From Paracoccaceae bacterium (GTDB lineage Bacteria; Pseudomonadota; Alphaproteobacteria; Rhodobacterales; Rhodobacteraceae): a stretch of DNA of 64,000 nt. The notes under the pieces are model-generated. The model saw only the letters and a program-made list of their open reading frames with translations, was not told where the DNA came from and made no database searches. The stretch is from contig JAWPMR010000001.1 of NCBI GenBank assembly GCA_033344815.1, positions 4,760,136-4,824,135 on the forward strand, read 5' to 3'. A program made the position numbers and the translations under genes. The first letter of the stretch is position 1, and each line of letters opens with the position of its first letter. This document shows, piece after piece, positions 10,251 to 17,933 of this stretch.

Positions 10251-11165
10251 ATGCCACTGACCATGAGCAATGAGGTTTTTATCACCTGTGCCGTGACCGG
10301 ATCGGGGAGTACCCAGGACCGCAGCCTGCATGTGCCCCGTTCACCGCAACAGATCGCCGAAAGTGCCGTCGCCGCTGCCAAGGCAGGCGCCGCCATCGTC
10401 CACTGTCACGTGCGCGATCCGGACACCGGCACGCCGAGCCGTGACCTCGCGCACTACCGTGAAGTGACCGACCGCATCCGCGAAGCAGATGTCGATGTGG
10501 TGTTGAACCTTACAGCGGGCATGGGGGGGGATATGGTTTTTGGCGACACTGAAAATCCATTGCCGTTGAAGACCGAGGGCACGGATATGATCGGTGCCAA
10601 AGAGCGTGTTGCGCATTTGGCGGAATGCCTGCCTGAAATTTGTACCCTGGATTGCGGCACGATGAATTTTGCCGAGGCAGATTACGTGATGACCAACACT
10701 CCGGGCATGTTGACTGCGATGGGGAGTATGATCACGGATCTTGGCGTTAAGCCCGAGATCGAGGCGTTTGACACCGGGCATCTCTGGTATGCAAAACACC
10801 TTGTTGCGGAGGGGGTTTTAGAGGCTCCCGCCTTGGTGCAATTGTGCATGGGCGTGCCGTGGGGGGCACCGAATGACCTCAACACATTTATGGCAATGGT
10901 GAACAATGTTCCGCCAGACTGGACGTTTTCCGCCTTTTCGCTCGGACGCCATCAAATGGCATATGTGGCCGCCGCTGTTCTGGCAGGCGGTCATGTGCGT
11001 GTTGGTCTAGAAGACAATCTTTGGCTTGATAAAGGTGTTCTGGCTGAAAACTGGCAATTGGTGGAACGCGCGGGAACCATAATTGAAAACATGGGCGCGC
11101 GTGTCGTTGGGGCGAAAGAGGTCAGAAAGAAACTGGGGCTTACCAAGCGCGCCCGCAAGCCATGA
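10251..11165 (+). CDS. cdhC: Dehydrocarnitine cleavage enzyme (BKACE family)
   Basis: Zinc-dependent beta-keto acid cleavage enzyme of 304 residues. In this context it most likely joins acetyl-CoA to 3-dehydrocarnitine and splits it to betainyl-CoA and acetoacetate. Family marks: ITCAVTGSG at the start, the metal-binding HCHVRDPDTG, then a TIM barrel with NLTAGMGGDM, DCGTMNF and EAFDTGHL, and near the end GGHVRVGLEDNLWLDKG. The specific substrate is inferred from the neighbour at 11695, a carnitine dehydrogenase fused to a thioesterase; in Pseudomonas the genes cdhC, cdhA and cdhB stand together in that order. The gene overlaps the next by four bases (ATGA). A strong GGAGGAAAA precedes the start. 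Confidence 0.88.
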   Translation: MPLTMSNEVFITCAVTGSGSTQDRSLHVPRSPQQIAESAVAAAKAGAAIVHCHVRDPDTGTPSRDLAHYREVTDRIREADVDVVLNLTAGMGGDMVFGDTENPLPLKTEGTDMIGAKERVAHLAECLPEICTLDCGTMNFAEADYVMTNTPGMLTAMGSMITDLGVKPEIEAFDTGHLWYAKHLVAEGVLEAPALVQLCMGVPWGAPNDLNTFMAMVNNVPPDWTFSAFSLGRHQMAYVAAAVLAGGHVRVGLEDNLWLDKGVLAENWQLVERAGTIIENMGARVVGAKEVRKKLGLTKRARKP

Positions 11166-11698
11166 CCCGCCTTTGGCGCGTTGCAACTCCACCGGAAAAA
11201 GGCCTGCGCGTGGCACGCGTGCTTGCCTGTTTCTGTATCCTGAGTGCCTGCGCCCCTTTCCCGGGATCAGAACAGGGGGCGTACCGTGATTTGGACGCGC
11301 CCATTGGTGCCACCACGCGATTTGATCCGGTCCGATTTGCCGGGGATTGGGTTTTGGTCTCCCGCTTCGGCTCAGCTGTGGAAGGGCGCGTGGGTTTCAC
11401 ACATGACGCTCAGCAAAACACGATGACGCTCTCCAGCAACGTCATTCCTGAACATACAGGCACCTATGACATCGCAGGCGTTGGCATTTTGCAAAGCCAG
11501 CGCGGCGGGGATGACCCGCTGATTGTCATGTGGGTTGACGAAGGCTTTCGCACTGCGGTCATCGGAACAGAAAACGGTGATTTTGGCGCAATACTGAACA
11601 GAAAGAGAGACATACCGGCGGATCGTGCGGTAGCAGCGCGTGAGGTGTTGGGTTTTTACGGCTGGGACATCAGCAAATTGCAGAGGACAAAGCCATGA
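11162..11698 (+). CDS. Lipocalin-like lipoprotein in the carnitine operon
   Basis: A 178-residue protein with a lipoprotein signal: a hydrophobic stretch ending ILSAC, where Cys would be lipidated (about residue 30). The mature part begins with an RFAGDWVLVSRFG strand, like the GxW motif that opens lipocalins, and alternating beta strands follow (RVGFTHDAQQNTMTLSSN, IVMWVDEGFRTAVIGT, GAILNRKRDIP). Both ends overlap neighbours by ATGA, so translation is coupled to the cleavage enzyme before it and the dehydrogenase after it. The ordering suggests an envelope-side role linked to carnitine or acyl-carnitine, but no ligand can be read from sequence. Basic residues before the signal (RRVATPPEK) make the exact start uncertain. 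Confidence 0.75.
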   Translation: MTRLWRVATPPEKGLRVARVLACFCILSACAPFPGSEQGAYRDLDAPIGATTRFDPVRFAGDWVLVSRFGSAVEGRVGFTHDAQQNTMTLSSNVIPEHTGTYDIAGVGILQSQRGGDDPLIVMWVDEGFRTAVIGTENGDFGAILNRKRDIPADRAVAAREVLGFYGWDISKLQRTKP

Positions 11699-13170
11699 CA
11701 AAGACGGCGGCGATGATAGGCGGTGGTGTGATTGGCGGCGGGTGGGCCGCGCGGTTTTTGCTGAACGGCTGGAATGTTCAGATCTTTGATCCTGACCCAC
11801 AGGCCGCCCGCAAAATCGATGAGGTTCTGGCGAATGCCCGCAAGTCTTTGCCGGGTCTTTTGGATGTGGCGTTACCTTCCGAGGGCGCGATGAGTTTTCA
11901 CGATACAATTGCTGAGGCCGTGATGGGCGCGTCGTGGATCCAGGAAAGCGTGCCGGAAAGGCTAGAGATCAAGCATGCAGCTTTCGCGGAGGTTCAATCC
12001 TATTGTGATGCAGGCGCAGTCATTGGATCATCCACCTCTGGTTTCAAACCGTCTGAGTTGCAGCAAAACGCAAAACATCCCGCACAGATCATGGTCTGTC
12101 ATCCGTTCAATCCGGTGTATCTGCTGCCTCTTGTCGAGGTGGTGACAACGTCAGAAACCGATCCGAACATGATCCAGACGGCGAAATCCATTTTGACAAG
12201 CATTGGCATGCATCCGCTGCATCTGAAAAAGGAAATCGACGCCCATGTGGCGGACCGGTTTCTGGAGGCTGTCTGGCGCGAAGCGCTTTGGCTGGTCAAG
12301 GACGGGATTGCCACGACCGAGGAGATTGACGACGCCATCCGGTATGGGTTTGGCATCCGCTGGGCACAAATGGGCTTGTTTGAAACTTACCGGGTCGCGG
12401 GAGGGGAAGCCGGCATGAAACACTTCATGGCGCAGTTCGGCCCTGCCTTGAAGTGGCCATGGACCAAGCTGATGGACGTGCCCGAATTCACCGATGAACT
12501 GGTCGATTTGATCGCAGGGCAGTCTGATGCGCAATCAGGGCATCATTCGATCCGGGAGTTGGAACGGATCCGGGACAATAATCTGGTTGCAATGATGCGC
12601 GCGCTCAAAGCTCAGGATTGGGGGGCAGGGGCATTGCTGGCGGCTCAGGAAAGGTCGATCCGGGCGGGGTCTGCATTAGGTCAAAGCGCTGCTGACGTGA
12701 CCGACCCTGCGGCACCTGTGTTGACGATTCACCGGGCCATACCACTGGATTGGACAGATTATAACGGTCACATGAACGAGGCGAAGTATCTTCAGGCTTT
12801 CGGGGACGCCACAGATCGCTTCATGGAGCTGATCGGGTGTGACGCCGCTTATATTGCATCGGGCGGCAGCTATTTTACGGCGGAAACACACATCCGGCAC
12901 ATAGACGAGGTCCACGCCGGCGCGATTATTGAGATACGCACGCGTGTTCTGGGAGGCGGCGGCAAAAAAATGCACCTGTGGCACGAGATGTATGAGGGAG
13001 ACCGTCTACTGGCCACGGGCGAGCATTTCCTGCTTCATGTCAGCCTCCAGACCCGGCGCCCCTCCGATGCAAGCCCCGCGATTGATTCCGCATTGCGCAG
13101 GTTTATCGATGCGCAGTCCGATTTGCCGCGCCCAGAGGGGGCAGGGCGCAGCGTTGGCGCGCCGCGATAA
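11695..13170 (+). CDS. cdhA: L-carnitine dehydrogenase fused to thioesterase
   Basis: Bifunctional enzyme of 491 residues. Residues 1 to about 320 form an NAD-dependent 3-hydroxyacyl dehydrogenase of the carnitine type: GGGVIGGGWAARF binds NAD, STSGF and CHPFNPVYLLPLVE are the family's active-site stretches. Residues about 345 to 480 form a hot-dog thioesterase (4HBT type) with DWTDYNGHMNEAKYL, where Asp and Asn-Gly-His are typical, and a glycine-rich GGGGKKMHLWHEM strand. Known fused enzymes oxidise L-carnitine to 3-dehydrocarnitine and hydrolyse betainyl-CoA to glycine betaine, thus flanking the cleavage step of the gene at 10251. Translation is coupled to the lipocalin-like gene by ATGA. 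No carnitine transporter or regulator is adjacent. Confidence 0.92.
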   Translation: MTKTAAMIGGGVIGGGWAARFLLNGWNVQIFDPDPQAARKIDEVLANARKSLPGLLDVALPSEGAMSFHDTIAEAVMGASWIQESVPERLEIKHAAFAEVQSYCDAGAVIGSSTSGFKPSELQQNAKHPAQIMVCHPFNPVYLLPLVEVVTTSETDPNMIQTAKSILTSIGMHPLHLKKEIDAHVADRFLEAVWREALWLVKDGIATTEEIDDAIRYGFGIRWAQMGLFETYRVAGGEAGMKHFMAQFGPALKWPWTKLMDVPEFTDELVDLIAGQSDAQSGHHSIRELERIRDNNLVAMMRALKAQDWGAGALLAAQERSIRAGSALGQSAADVTDPAAPVLTIHRAIPLDWTDYNGHMNEAKYLQAFGDATDRFMELIGCDAAYIASGGSYFTAETHIRHIDEVHAGAIIEIRTRVLGGGGKKMHLWHEMYEGDRLLATGEHFLLHVSLQTRRPSDASPAIDSALRRFIDAQSDLPRPEGAGRSVGAPR

Positions 13171-13599
13171 GGAATGGCCTGATCATTGCGCTTGCCGCGT
13201 AAGCATTACCGATCAGGAGATTTGGCTTTTGTCCAATAGTCAAAGACGGGATTGCGCGCGACGCTAATTCTCGCGAAAGCTCGCCCCAGACACTGTCGCA
13301 GAAAGCTGTGAGCCAGGTCGTGCCCAACATCTCTCTGGTCTTGGGAGCGCGGCGGGTCAGGTCAAGCTATCGCGGTGAGATCACGCACATGCTGTCGGCG
13401 TTCCGACAACCCTGCCAGATGCCAAAGGGATACCCTGGAAAACCGCGTTTTTATCATGTCAAAAGGCCCTTGGCGCCCGGAAGTATCGCAAGAATGACCG
13501 CTCCCCGGATATCGGCTCACATATTCACGGGAGATGGTCATAATACCGGACCTGAGTTTTCCCTCTGGTGGTGGCCCGGTATTTTCGGCAAGAGAACGC
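13171..13599. other. No gene recognised
   Basis: This stretch holds no frame that looks like a protein. The frame opening at 13534 continues into the transporter, but its first 22 residues have no membrane character and I leave them out. I see no strong terminator for the carnitine operon here. Confidence 0.45.
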
Positions 13600-14517
13600 A
13601 TGGACTTTCCAATGATTGATCTGTGGGTATTTGTAAGCTTCGCCGCAGCAGCGTTTCAAACGCTTCGTTTTATGCTGCAAAAAATGTTGGCGCGCGCGAC
13701 GTTATCGCCAACAGGCGCCACCTTTGCTCGTTTTTTTTACTCTGCGCCTTTGGTTGCCCTGATCGTTGCGATCTACATGGCGCAGACCGATCAGGCCCTG
13801 CCATCCCTGTCCCTTGGTTTCTGGGCGTATGGTCTGAGTGGCGGTCTGGCGCAGATTATCGCAACGATATGTGTGGTTACCCTGTTTAACTCCCGCAATT
13901 TCATCGTCGGCGTGGCGTTGATGAAAACCGAAGTGATTCTTTCTGTCGTCATTGGCTTGATCCTTCTGGGGGAAGGCGTCAGTTGGCCTGCCTTCGGTGC
14001 GATCGCGCTCGGCTTGGTGGGCGTCTTACTGTTGTCGACCCCGCCTGAGATCGCAGGGTGGCGCTGGCAGGACATGTGGAATCGCGGCGTCGGACTTGGC
14101 CTCGCGTCGGGCACGCTTTTTGCCGTGTCCGCCGTATCTTACCGTGGCGCGTCTTTGGAACTTGCGGTGCAGGACCCCGTATTGCGGGCCGGTGTCACGC
14201 TGTCTGCGGTGACGGCGTCGCAGATGATTGGCATGGGGCTGTGGTTGTTGTGGCGGGACGCGCCGCAAATCTCGGCCGTCTGGCGCGCGAGACGTGTTGC
14301 GGGTTGGATCGGTTTGTTGTCGATGGGAGGGTCCTATGGCTGGTTTTTGGCCTTTACCCTGCAAACCGCCGCCTATGTGAAGGCAGTGGGGCAGGTGGAG
14401 CTGGTCTTGAGTTTACTCGCGTCCGTACTGTTTTTTCGCGAAACACCCAGTCGACGTGAACTTGCGGGAATGGTGGTGCTGTGCATCTCGATTATGGCCC
14501 TCATTTTGCTGATTTAG
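13600..14517 (+). CDS. EamA/DMT-family transporter
   Basis: Inner membrane carrier with ten predicted helices in two repeated EamA halves, 305 residues from the ATG at 13600 (MDFPMIDLWVFVSFAAAAF). AAGAGA precedes this start; an in-frame ATG 66 bases upstream would add a polar stretch unlike the family. Features: FARFFYSAPLVALIVA in helix 2, NSRNFIVGVALMKTEVILSVVIGLILLGE ending the first half, and QVELVLSLLASVLFFRE at the matching place of the second half, the typical position of the conserved Glu. Substrate unknown; relatives export amino acids or metabolites. The gene converges with the NUDIX gene. Confidence 0.85.
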   Translation: MDFPMIDLWVFVSFAAAAFQTLRFMLQKMLARATLSPTGATFARFFYSAPLVALIVAIYMAQTDQALPSLSLGFWAYGLSGGLAQIIATICVVTLFNSRNFIVGVALMKTEVILSVVIGLILLGEGVSWPAFGAIALGLVGVLLLSTPPEIAGWRWQDMWNRGVGLGLASGTLFAVSAVSYRGASLELAVQDPVLRAGVTLSAVTASQMIGMGLWLLWRDAPQISAVWRARRVAGWIGLLSMGGSYGWFLAFTLQTAAYVKAVGQVELVLSLLASVLFFRETPSRRELAGMVVLCISIMALILLI

Positions 14518-14569
14518 TACTTCTTCAAACCATAAATTCAAAAGAATTGATTGCCTTTCGCGACCGCGA

Positions 14570-15274
14570 TCACATCGGCATTTCGTGCCCGCGCAAGCGC
14601 AAGAACAAGTTTTCTTCGTCGTTGTTCTTGAAAAATGGAACACTGCCCGGCGCGCTTGGGTCGCCGAGCCGTCCTTCGACTTCTGCCAGAACGACTTCGG
14701 TGATAAACGGCATATCAAAAGCCCGCGCGTCTCTGAGGGGAACCCATTGCAGGTGGGAAAGCTCATCGGATGCGGCTGAAAAGTCATCCAGATCTGACGC
14801 AACCATTTCACCGTCCACCAAAAAGAACCTTGCATCAAAACGACGCGGACGCCCTGGCGGCGTCAGGGCGCGAAATACGAACTGCAGGTCGGACGCATCG
14901 GGAATATGGCCGGTCTTGGCAAAACTTGTCCAGTCGGGCGGCGGTGTATCCCAACTGCCCGGTTTACCAAGCACGAGACCGGTTTCTTCCCATAGTTCGC
15001 GAACCGCAGCGACGCTTAAAGCGTGGGACATATCGGATGTGGAATCCTCGAGCAGACGGCTCGCGCAGGGTTCACTTACCTTTCCCGCAACGGGCACCCG
15101 TGCATCACCTGCATCCACCGCGCCGCCGGGAAACACGAATTTATTGGGCATAAAGGCCGCTTTTGCGCCGCGTTGACCCATCAAAATGCTCGGATTGCTT
15201 GAGCGATCGCGCAAAACGATCACCGTTGCCGCATTCCGTATCGCGGTTTTGTCAACCGCACCAGTATCCGTCAT
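14570..15274 (-). CDS. NUDIX hydrolase
   Basis: Cytoplasmic hydrolase of nucleoside diphosphate-linked compounds, 234 residues. The NUDIX box is split by an insertion as in the COG0494 relatives of Rhodobacteraceae: FPGGAVDAGD supplies the first part and AVRELWEETGLVLG supplies the REUXEEXGU helix that binds Mg2+. The opening AATVIVLRDRSSNPSILMGQ is the usual first strand. The C-terminal FRALTPPGRPRRFDARFFLV matches NUDIX proteins similar to mammalian NUDT19 (CoA diphosphatase). The substrate is not certain. It follows the DUF983 gene by 36 bases on the same strand. Confidence 0.87.
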   Translation of the reverse strand: MTDTGAVDKTAIRNAATVIVLRDRSSNPSILMGQRGAKAAFMPNKFVFPGGAVDAGDARVPVAGKVSEPCASRLLEDSTSDMSHALSVAAVRELWEETGLVLGKPGSWDTPPPDWTSFAKTGHIPDASDLQFVFRALTPPGRPRRFDARFFLVDGEMVASDLDDFSAASDELSHLQWVPLRDARAFDMPFITEVVLAEVEGRLGDPSAPGSVPFFKNNDEENLFLRLRGHEMPM

Positions 15275-15310
15275 GTGGCAGCCCTTTGTATCACGGGGCC
15301 TTGGGTTCGG

Positions 15311-15742
15311 TCAGGTTTCTGTGCCAAAACCACCCATGCGGCGCGCCCATTGATATCCCACAATAGCCCCTTTCAGTCTTGGCAAGAGATAAAGCGATAG
15401 ACCGACGCAGCCAACCGAAAAAATGGTAAACAACGTGAGCGGTTCGGGGCGCCAGGTCACAAAGGCGAAATGCAACAGCGGCGCCATCAGATGTCCGACA
15501 ATCAATATCGTCAAATAGGCCGGGCCGTCATCAGCCCGGTGATGCTTAAGATCCTGGCGACACACGGAACAGGTGTCATTCACCTTCAGATAGGACTTCA
15601 GCAACGGCCCACTGCCGCATTTGGGACATTTGCGCCGCCACCCGCGTAACATTGCGCTTTTGGTGTTGCGCGCAACGGGTTGGTCCGCGCTCGTCGCGGG
15701 TGCGTGGATCATTCCTGTGTCTTGTTGCATCGCATCATTCAT
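15311..15742 (-). CDS. DUF983 zinc-ribbon membrane protein
   Basis: A 143-residue protein of the DUF983 family. After a polar head, residues about 38-68 hold a zinc ribbon (CPKCGSGPLL...CSVC) with conserved RRRCPxCG-type context. Two membrane helices follow (about 78-95 and 100-120). Function is not established for the family. It lies just upstream of the NUDIX gene in a probable two-gene unit and is divergent from the EF-hand gene with a 193-base gap. Confidence 0.85.
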   Translation of the reverse strand: MNDAMQQDTGMIHAPATSADQPVARNTKSAMLRGWRRKCPKCGSGPLLKSYLKVNDTCSVCRQDLKHHRADDGPAYLTILIVGHLMAPLLHFAFVTWRPEPLTLFTIFSVGCVGLSLYLLPRLKGAIVGYQWARRMGGFGTET

Positions 15743-15935
15743 GGCGCGGTCCTTCCGTTCAGCGCTTACTTGCGCCTTTCTTCAACCAATTGAAAGCTTG
15801 CCGTTTGCCGCTGCGGCGGGATGTCGCGAAATACCGCTTGAAATATTTTCGACGGAAAGTGGAAGGGCCTGCGTTAAACAGATGTCCAACCCGAAAAGGG
15901 GAAACTAAGTGGGCAAGGTTTTAAGGAGTAGAATG

Positions 15936-16388
15936 ATGAAGAATACAGTGTTTATTGGTCTGGTCGCAGCGACAGCAATTGCGATTGCCGGAAGTGCAGC
16001 AATGGCCCGGGGTGACCGCCATGGCGCACCTGTCGCGTTCGAAACACTTGATGCCAATGCGGACGGCGCGATCACGCCGGAAGAAATGCAGGCTGCACGC
16101 GCGCTGAGAATGTCGACAGTTGATACCAATGGTGACGGCTTTTTAACTCTTGAAGAACTTGAGGCTGGCGCGGCGGAGCGGGCAAAATCCCGCGCAGGCA
16201 AAATCATGGAACGGCTTGACACGAATGAAGATGCAAAGCTTTCAGCTGAGGAGTTGGAAAAGCCGGAAAGGGCTGACCGTCGCTTCAATCGTGTTGATGC
16301 GGATGGGGATGGTGAGATTACAAAGGCAGAGTATGACTCTGCCATGAGCAAAATGAAAAAGCGTCACGGCCATCGGGATGCGGATTGA
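15936..16388 (+). CDS. Exported EF-hand calcium-binding protein
   Basis: A 150-residue secreted or periplasmic protein with four EF-hand loops. An AAGGAG at 15923-15928 puts the start at the ATG of 15936 (a second ATG at 15933 is equally in frame). A signal peptide ending SAAMA is followed by loops DANADGAITPEE, DTNGDGFLTLEE, DTNEDAKLSAEE and DADGDGEITKAE. In the third loop an Ala sits where Gly is usual at position 6, so it may bind weakly. It lies directly before an ECF sigma operon, and such EF-hand proteins often accompany envelope-stress or metal-responsive sigma factors. A perfect hairpin follows the stop codon. Confidence 0.88.
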   Translation: MKNTVFIGLVAATAIAIAGSAAMARGDRHGAPVAFETLDANADGAITPEEMQAARALRMSTVDTNGDGFLTLEELEAGAAERAKSRAGKIMERLDTNEDAKLSAEELEKPERADRRFNRVDADGDGEITKAEYDSAMSKMKKRHGHRDAD

Positions 16389-16410
16389 TATCCTAATAAC
16401 AATAACGTTG

Positions 16411-16434
16411 AGGCGCACCTTGTCTGGTGCGCCT
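16411..16434 (+). terminator. Perfect 9-bp hairpin between EF-hand and sigma genes
   Basis: AGGCGCACC (16411-16419) and GGTGCGCCT (16426-16434) pair perfectly around a six-base loop, 23 bases after the EF-hand stop. Only a weak T-rich tail follows, so it may be a terminator or a processing element. Its position argues against a sigma factor start at the GTG of 16427. Confidence 0.55.
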
Positions 16435-16447
16435 TGGCATATTAGCG

Positions 16448-17047
16448 ATGTTCGGGATGGAAATGCCGTCACAGGACCTTTCACAGCTCAGCGACGACGC
16501 TCTTTTGGTCTTGTATGCCAATGGAGATCGCTCTGCCGCGCCGCTTCTGACGTCACGCCTTTTGACGCGGGTTCTGGCGCAGGCGCGTTATATGCTGAGT
16601 GATGCCGCTGAGGCCGAAGATGTGGCGCAAGAAGCCATGTTGCGTTTGTGGCGTATCGCGCCGGACTGGAGGCAAGGCGAAGCACAGGTGACGACCTGGC
16701 TCTACCGGGTGGTTGCCAATCTTTGCTTGGACCGGTTGCGTAAAAAACGCTCAAAGGGCTTGGATGAGATAGCGGAACCCGCAGATCCAGCACCGAGTGT
16801 CGCCCAGAATATGCAGGAGCGCGCACGCGGTGACGCGTTGCAAAATGCGCTGGACCAATTGCCGGATCGCCAGAAGCAAGCGATTATTTTACGGCATATT
16901 GAAGGGTTACCAAATCCGCAGATTGCCAAAGTTATGGATATTTCGCCGCGCGCAGTTGAAAGCCTGACAGCGCGAGGCAAGCGCGCGCTTGCTGCTATAT
17001 TGGCAGGGCGGCGGGCAGAATTGGGGTATGAAGATGAAGCAGAATGA
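16448..17047 (+). CDS. ECF-family RNA polymerase sigma factor
   Basis: Sigma-70 family regulator of about 199 residues with only regions 2 and 4. Region 2 is seen in YANGDRSAAPLL...DAEDVAQEAMLRLWR and TWLYRVVANLCLDRLRKK (-10 recognition). Region 4 is seen in LPDRQKQAIILRHIEGLPNPQIAKVMDISPRAVESLTARGKRAL, the -35-binding helix-turn-helix. I use the ATG at 16448; ATGs at 16457 and 16463 are also possible and none has a strong ribosome-binding site. The stop overlaps the next gene by 20 bases. The two genes that follow encode small membrane proteins, the usual arrangement for an ECF factor and its anti-sigma partners. Confidence 0.9.
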   Translation: MFGMEMPSQDLSQLSDDALLVLYANGDRSAAPLLTSRLLTRVLAQARYMLSDAAEAEDVAQEAMLRLWRIAPDWRQGEAQVTTWLYRVVANLCLDRLRKKRSKGLDEIAEPADPAPSVAQNMQERARGDALQNALDQLPDRQKQAIILRHIEGLPNPQIAKVMDISPRAVESLTARGKRALAAILAGRRAELGYEDEAE

Positions 17048-17402
17048 AAAATCGGAGATGGCTGCTGTTGAAGCCTTGCTGGCCGTGGCGCGCGATGACC
17101 CTGCGAAGGTGCCGGATGCGTTAGTCACGAGAGTTCTGGCGGATTCTGAAAAAGTGCAACCTGCGCCACGGGCTCATGGCCAAAAAAAGTCGCATCTTAT
17201 GACGCGATTAAAAAATCTCGTTGGGGGTTGGCAAGGGTTGGGCGGATTGGCTGCAGCCACGTGCGCGGGCGTCTGGATCGGTTTGAGTCCGCCGGAAGCC
17301 ATGCCAGACGCGGGCGCGCTTCTGTTGGGCTATGAAGTTGCCGAATTTACATCAACGACGGCCGAATTGACCAGCTTTGGCTGGGATGCGGAAGAGGGTT
17401 AG
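17028..17402 (+). CDS. Single-pass membrane protein, likely anti-sigma partner
   Basis: A 124-residue protein I do not recognise as a named family. The ATG at 17028 follows TTGGGG, and the gene begins inside the 3' end of the sigma gene, so translation is coupled. Residues 1 to about 65 are soluble and charged. A hydrophobic segment LGGLAAATCAGVWIGL lies near 75-92, and a short acidic tail follows (ELTSFGWDAEEG). The topology (cytoplasmic head, one helix, short outer tail) and position right after the sigma factor suggest an anti-sigma factor. No zinc-binding HxxxCxxC motif of the ZAS type is present. Confidence 0.6.
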   Translation: MKMKQNEKSEMAAVEALLAVARDDPAKVPDALVTRVLADSEKVQPAPRAHGQKKSHLMTRLKNLVGGWQGLGGLAAATCAGVWIGLSPPEAMPDAGALLLGYEVAEFTSTTAELTSFGWDAEEG

Positions 17403-17406
17403 AGAC

Positions 17407-17901
17407 ATGACTGAAAAACCGGAGTCCAATCAAAAACTGCCTCGTCTCTATAAGATTGCGCTTGGGGTTTCGCTGGCCCTCAATCTGGCTGTTGCGGGAT
17501 TGATAGGCGGCGCGGCGCTGCGCTTTGGTGAAGACGCGCGGGGCGGTTTGCGGTCTGCGGGTCTGGGCGCTTATGGGTTGCCTTATATGTTGGCCTTGCC
17601 CAAAGAAGAACGACGACAGGTGATGAAAGCCGTTCGCTCCGATCACAAAGGCCCTGTGCCAGATCGCGCGGCACGGCGCGCGCTTTACGCGGCAGTTTTG
17701 TCGGATTTGCGCGCTGAGCCCTTCGACATTGAAGCCCTCTCCGGAGCTCTGAACACGCAGGCTGAGACAACGATTGCGGTCCAGAAATCTGCGCAAACGG
17801 CATGGTTGGCCGTGGTTGCACAAATGAGTGATTCTGAGCGCGCGGCATATGCCGATGACATAGAAGACGTGTTGCGGCGTGGTCCGCGTCGTAAGAAATA
17901 G
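17407..17901 (+). CDS. Periplasmic heavy-metal sensor-like protein
   Basis: A 164-residue protein with a membrane anchor near the N terminus (ALGVSLALNLAVAGLIGGAAL) and a helical periplasmic part resembling the CnrX/heavy-metal resistance family: LPKEERRQVMKAVRSD, then a long helix, then VVAQMSDSERAAYADDIEDVLRRG. I start at ATG 17407, just after the stop of the previous gene (17402). In CnrX-type systems such proteins hold an anti-sigma and sigma pair inactive until metal binds. The Cys, His and Met ligands expected for a metal site are few here, so the signal may not be a metal. Confidence 0.7.
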   Translation: MTEKPESNQKLPRLYKIALGVSLALNLAVAGLIGGAALRFGEDARGGLRSAGLGAYGLPYMLALPKEERRQVMKAVRSDHKGPVPDRAARRALYAAVLSDLRAEPFDIEALSGALNTQAETTIAVQKSAQTAWLAVVAQMSDSERAAYADDIEDVLRRGPRRKK

Positions 17902-17933
17902 CCAAACGGTCGCTCTGCGCGATTACAATGGGG

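Noticed and set aside
13308-13619. 103-codon frame before the DMT transporter
   Set aside because: No ribosome-binding site, no domain, and it overlaps the transporter start.
16427-16447. GTG start for the ECF sigma factor
   Set aside because: The GTG lies in the right arm of the perfect hairpin 16411-16434, which would hide it; an ATG follows at 16448.
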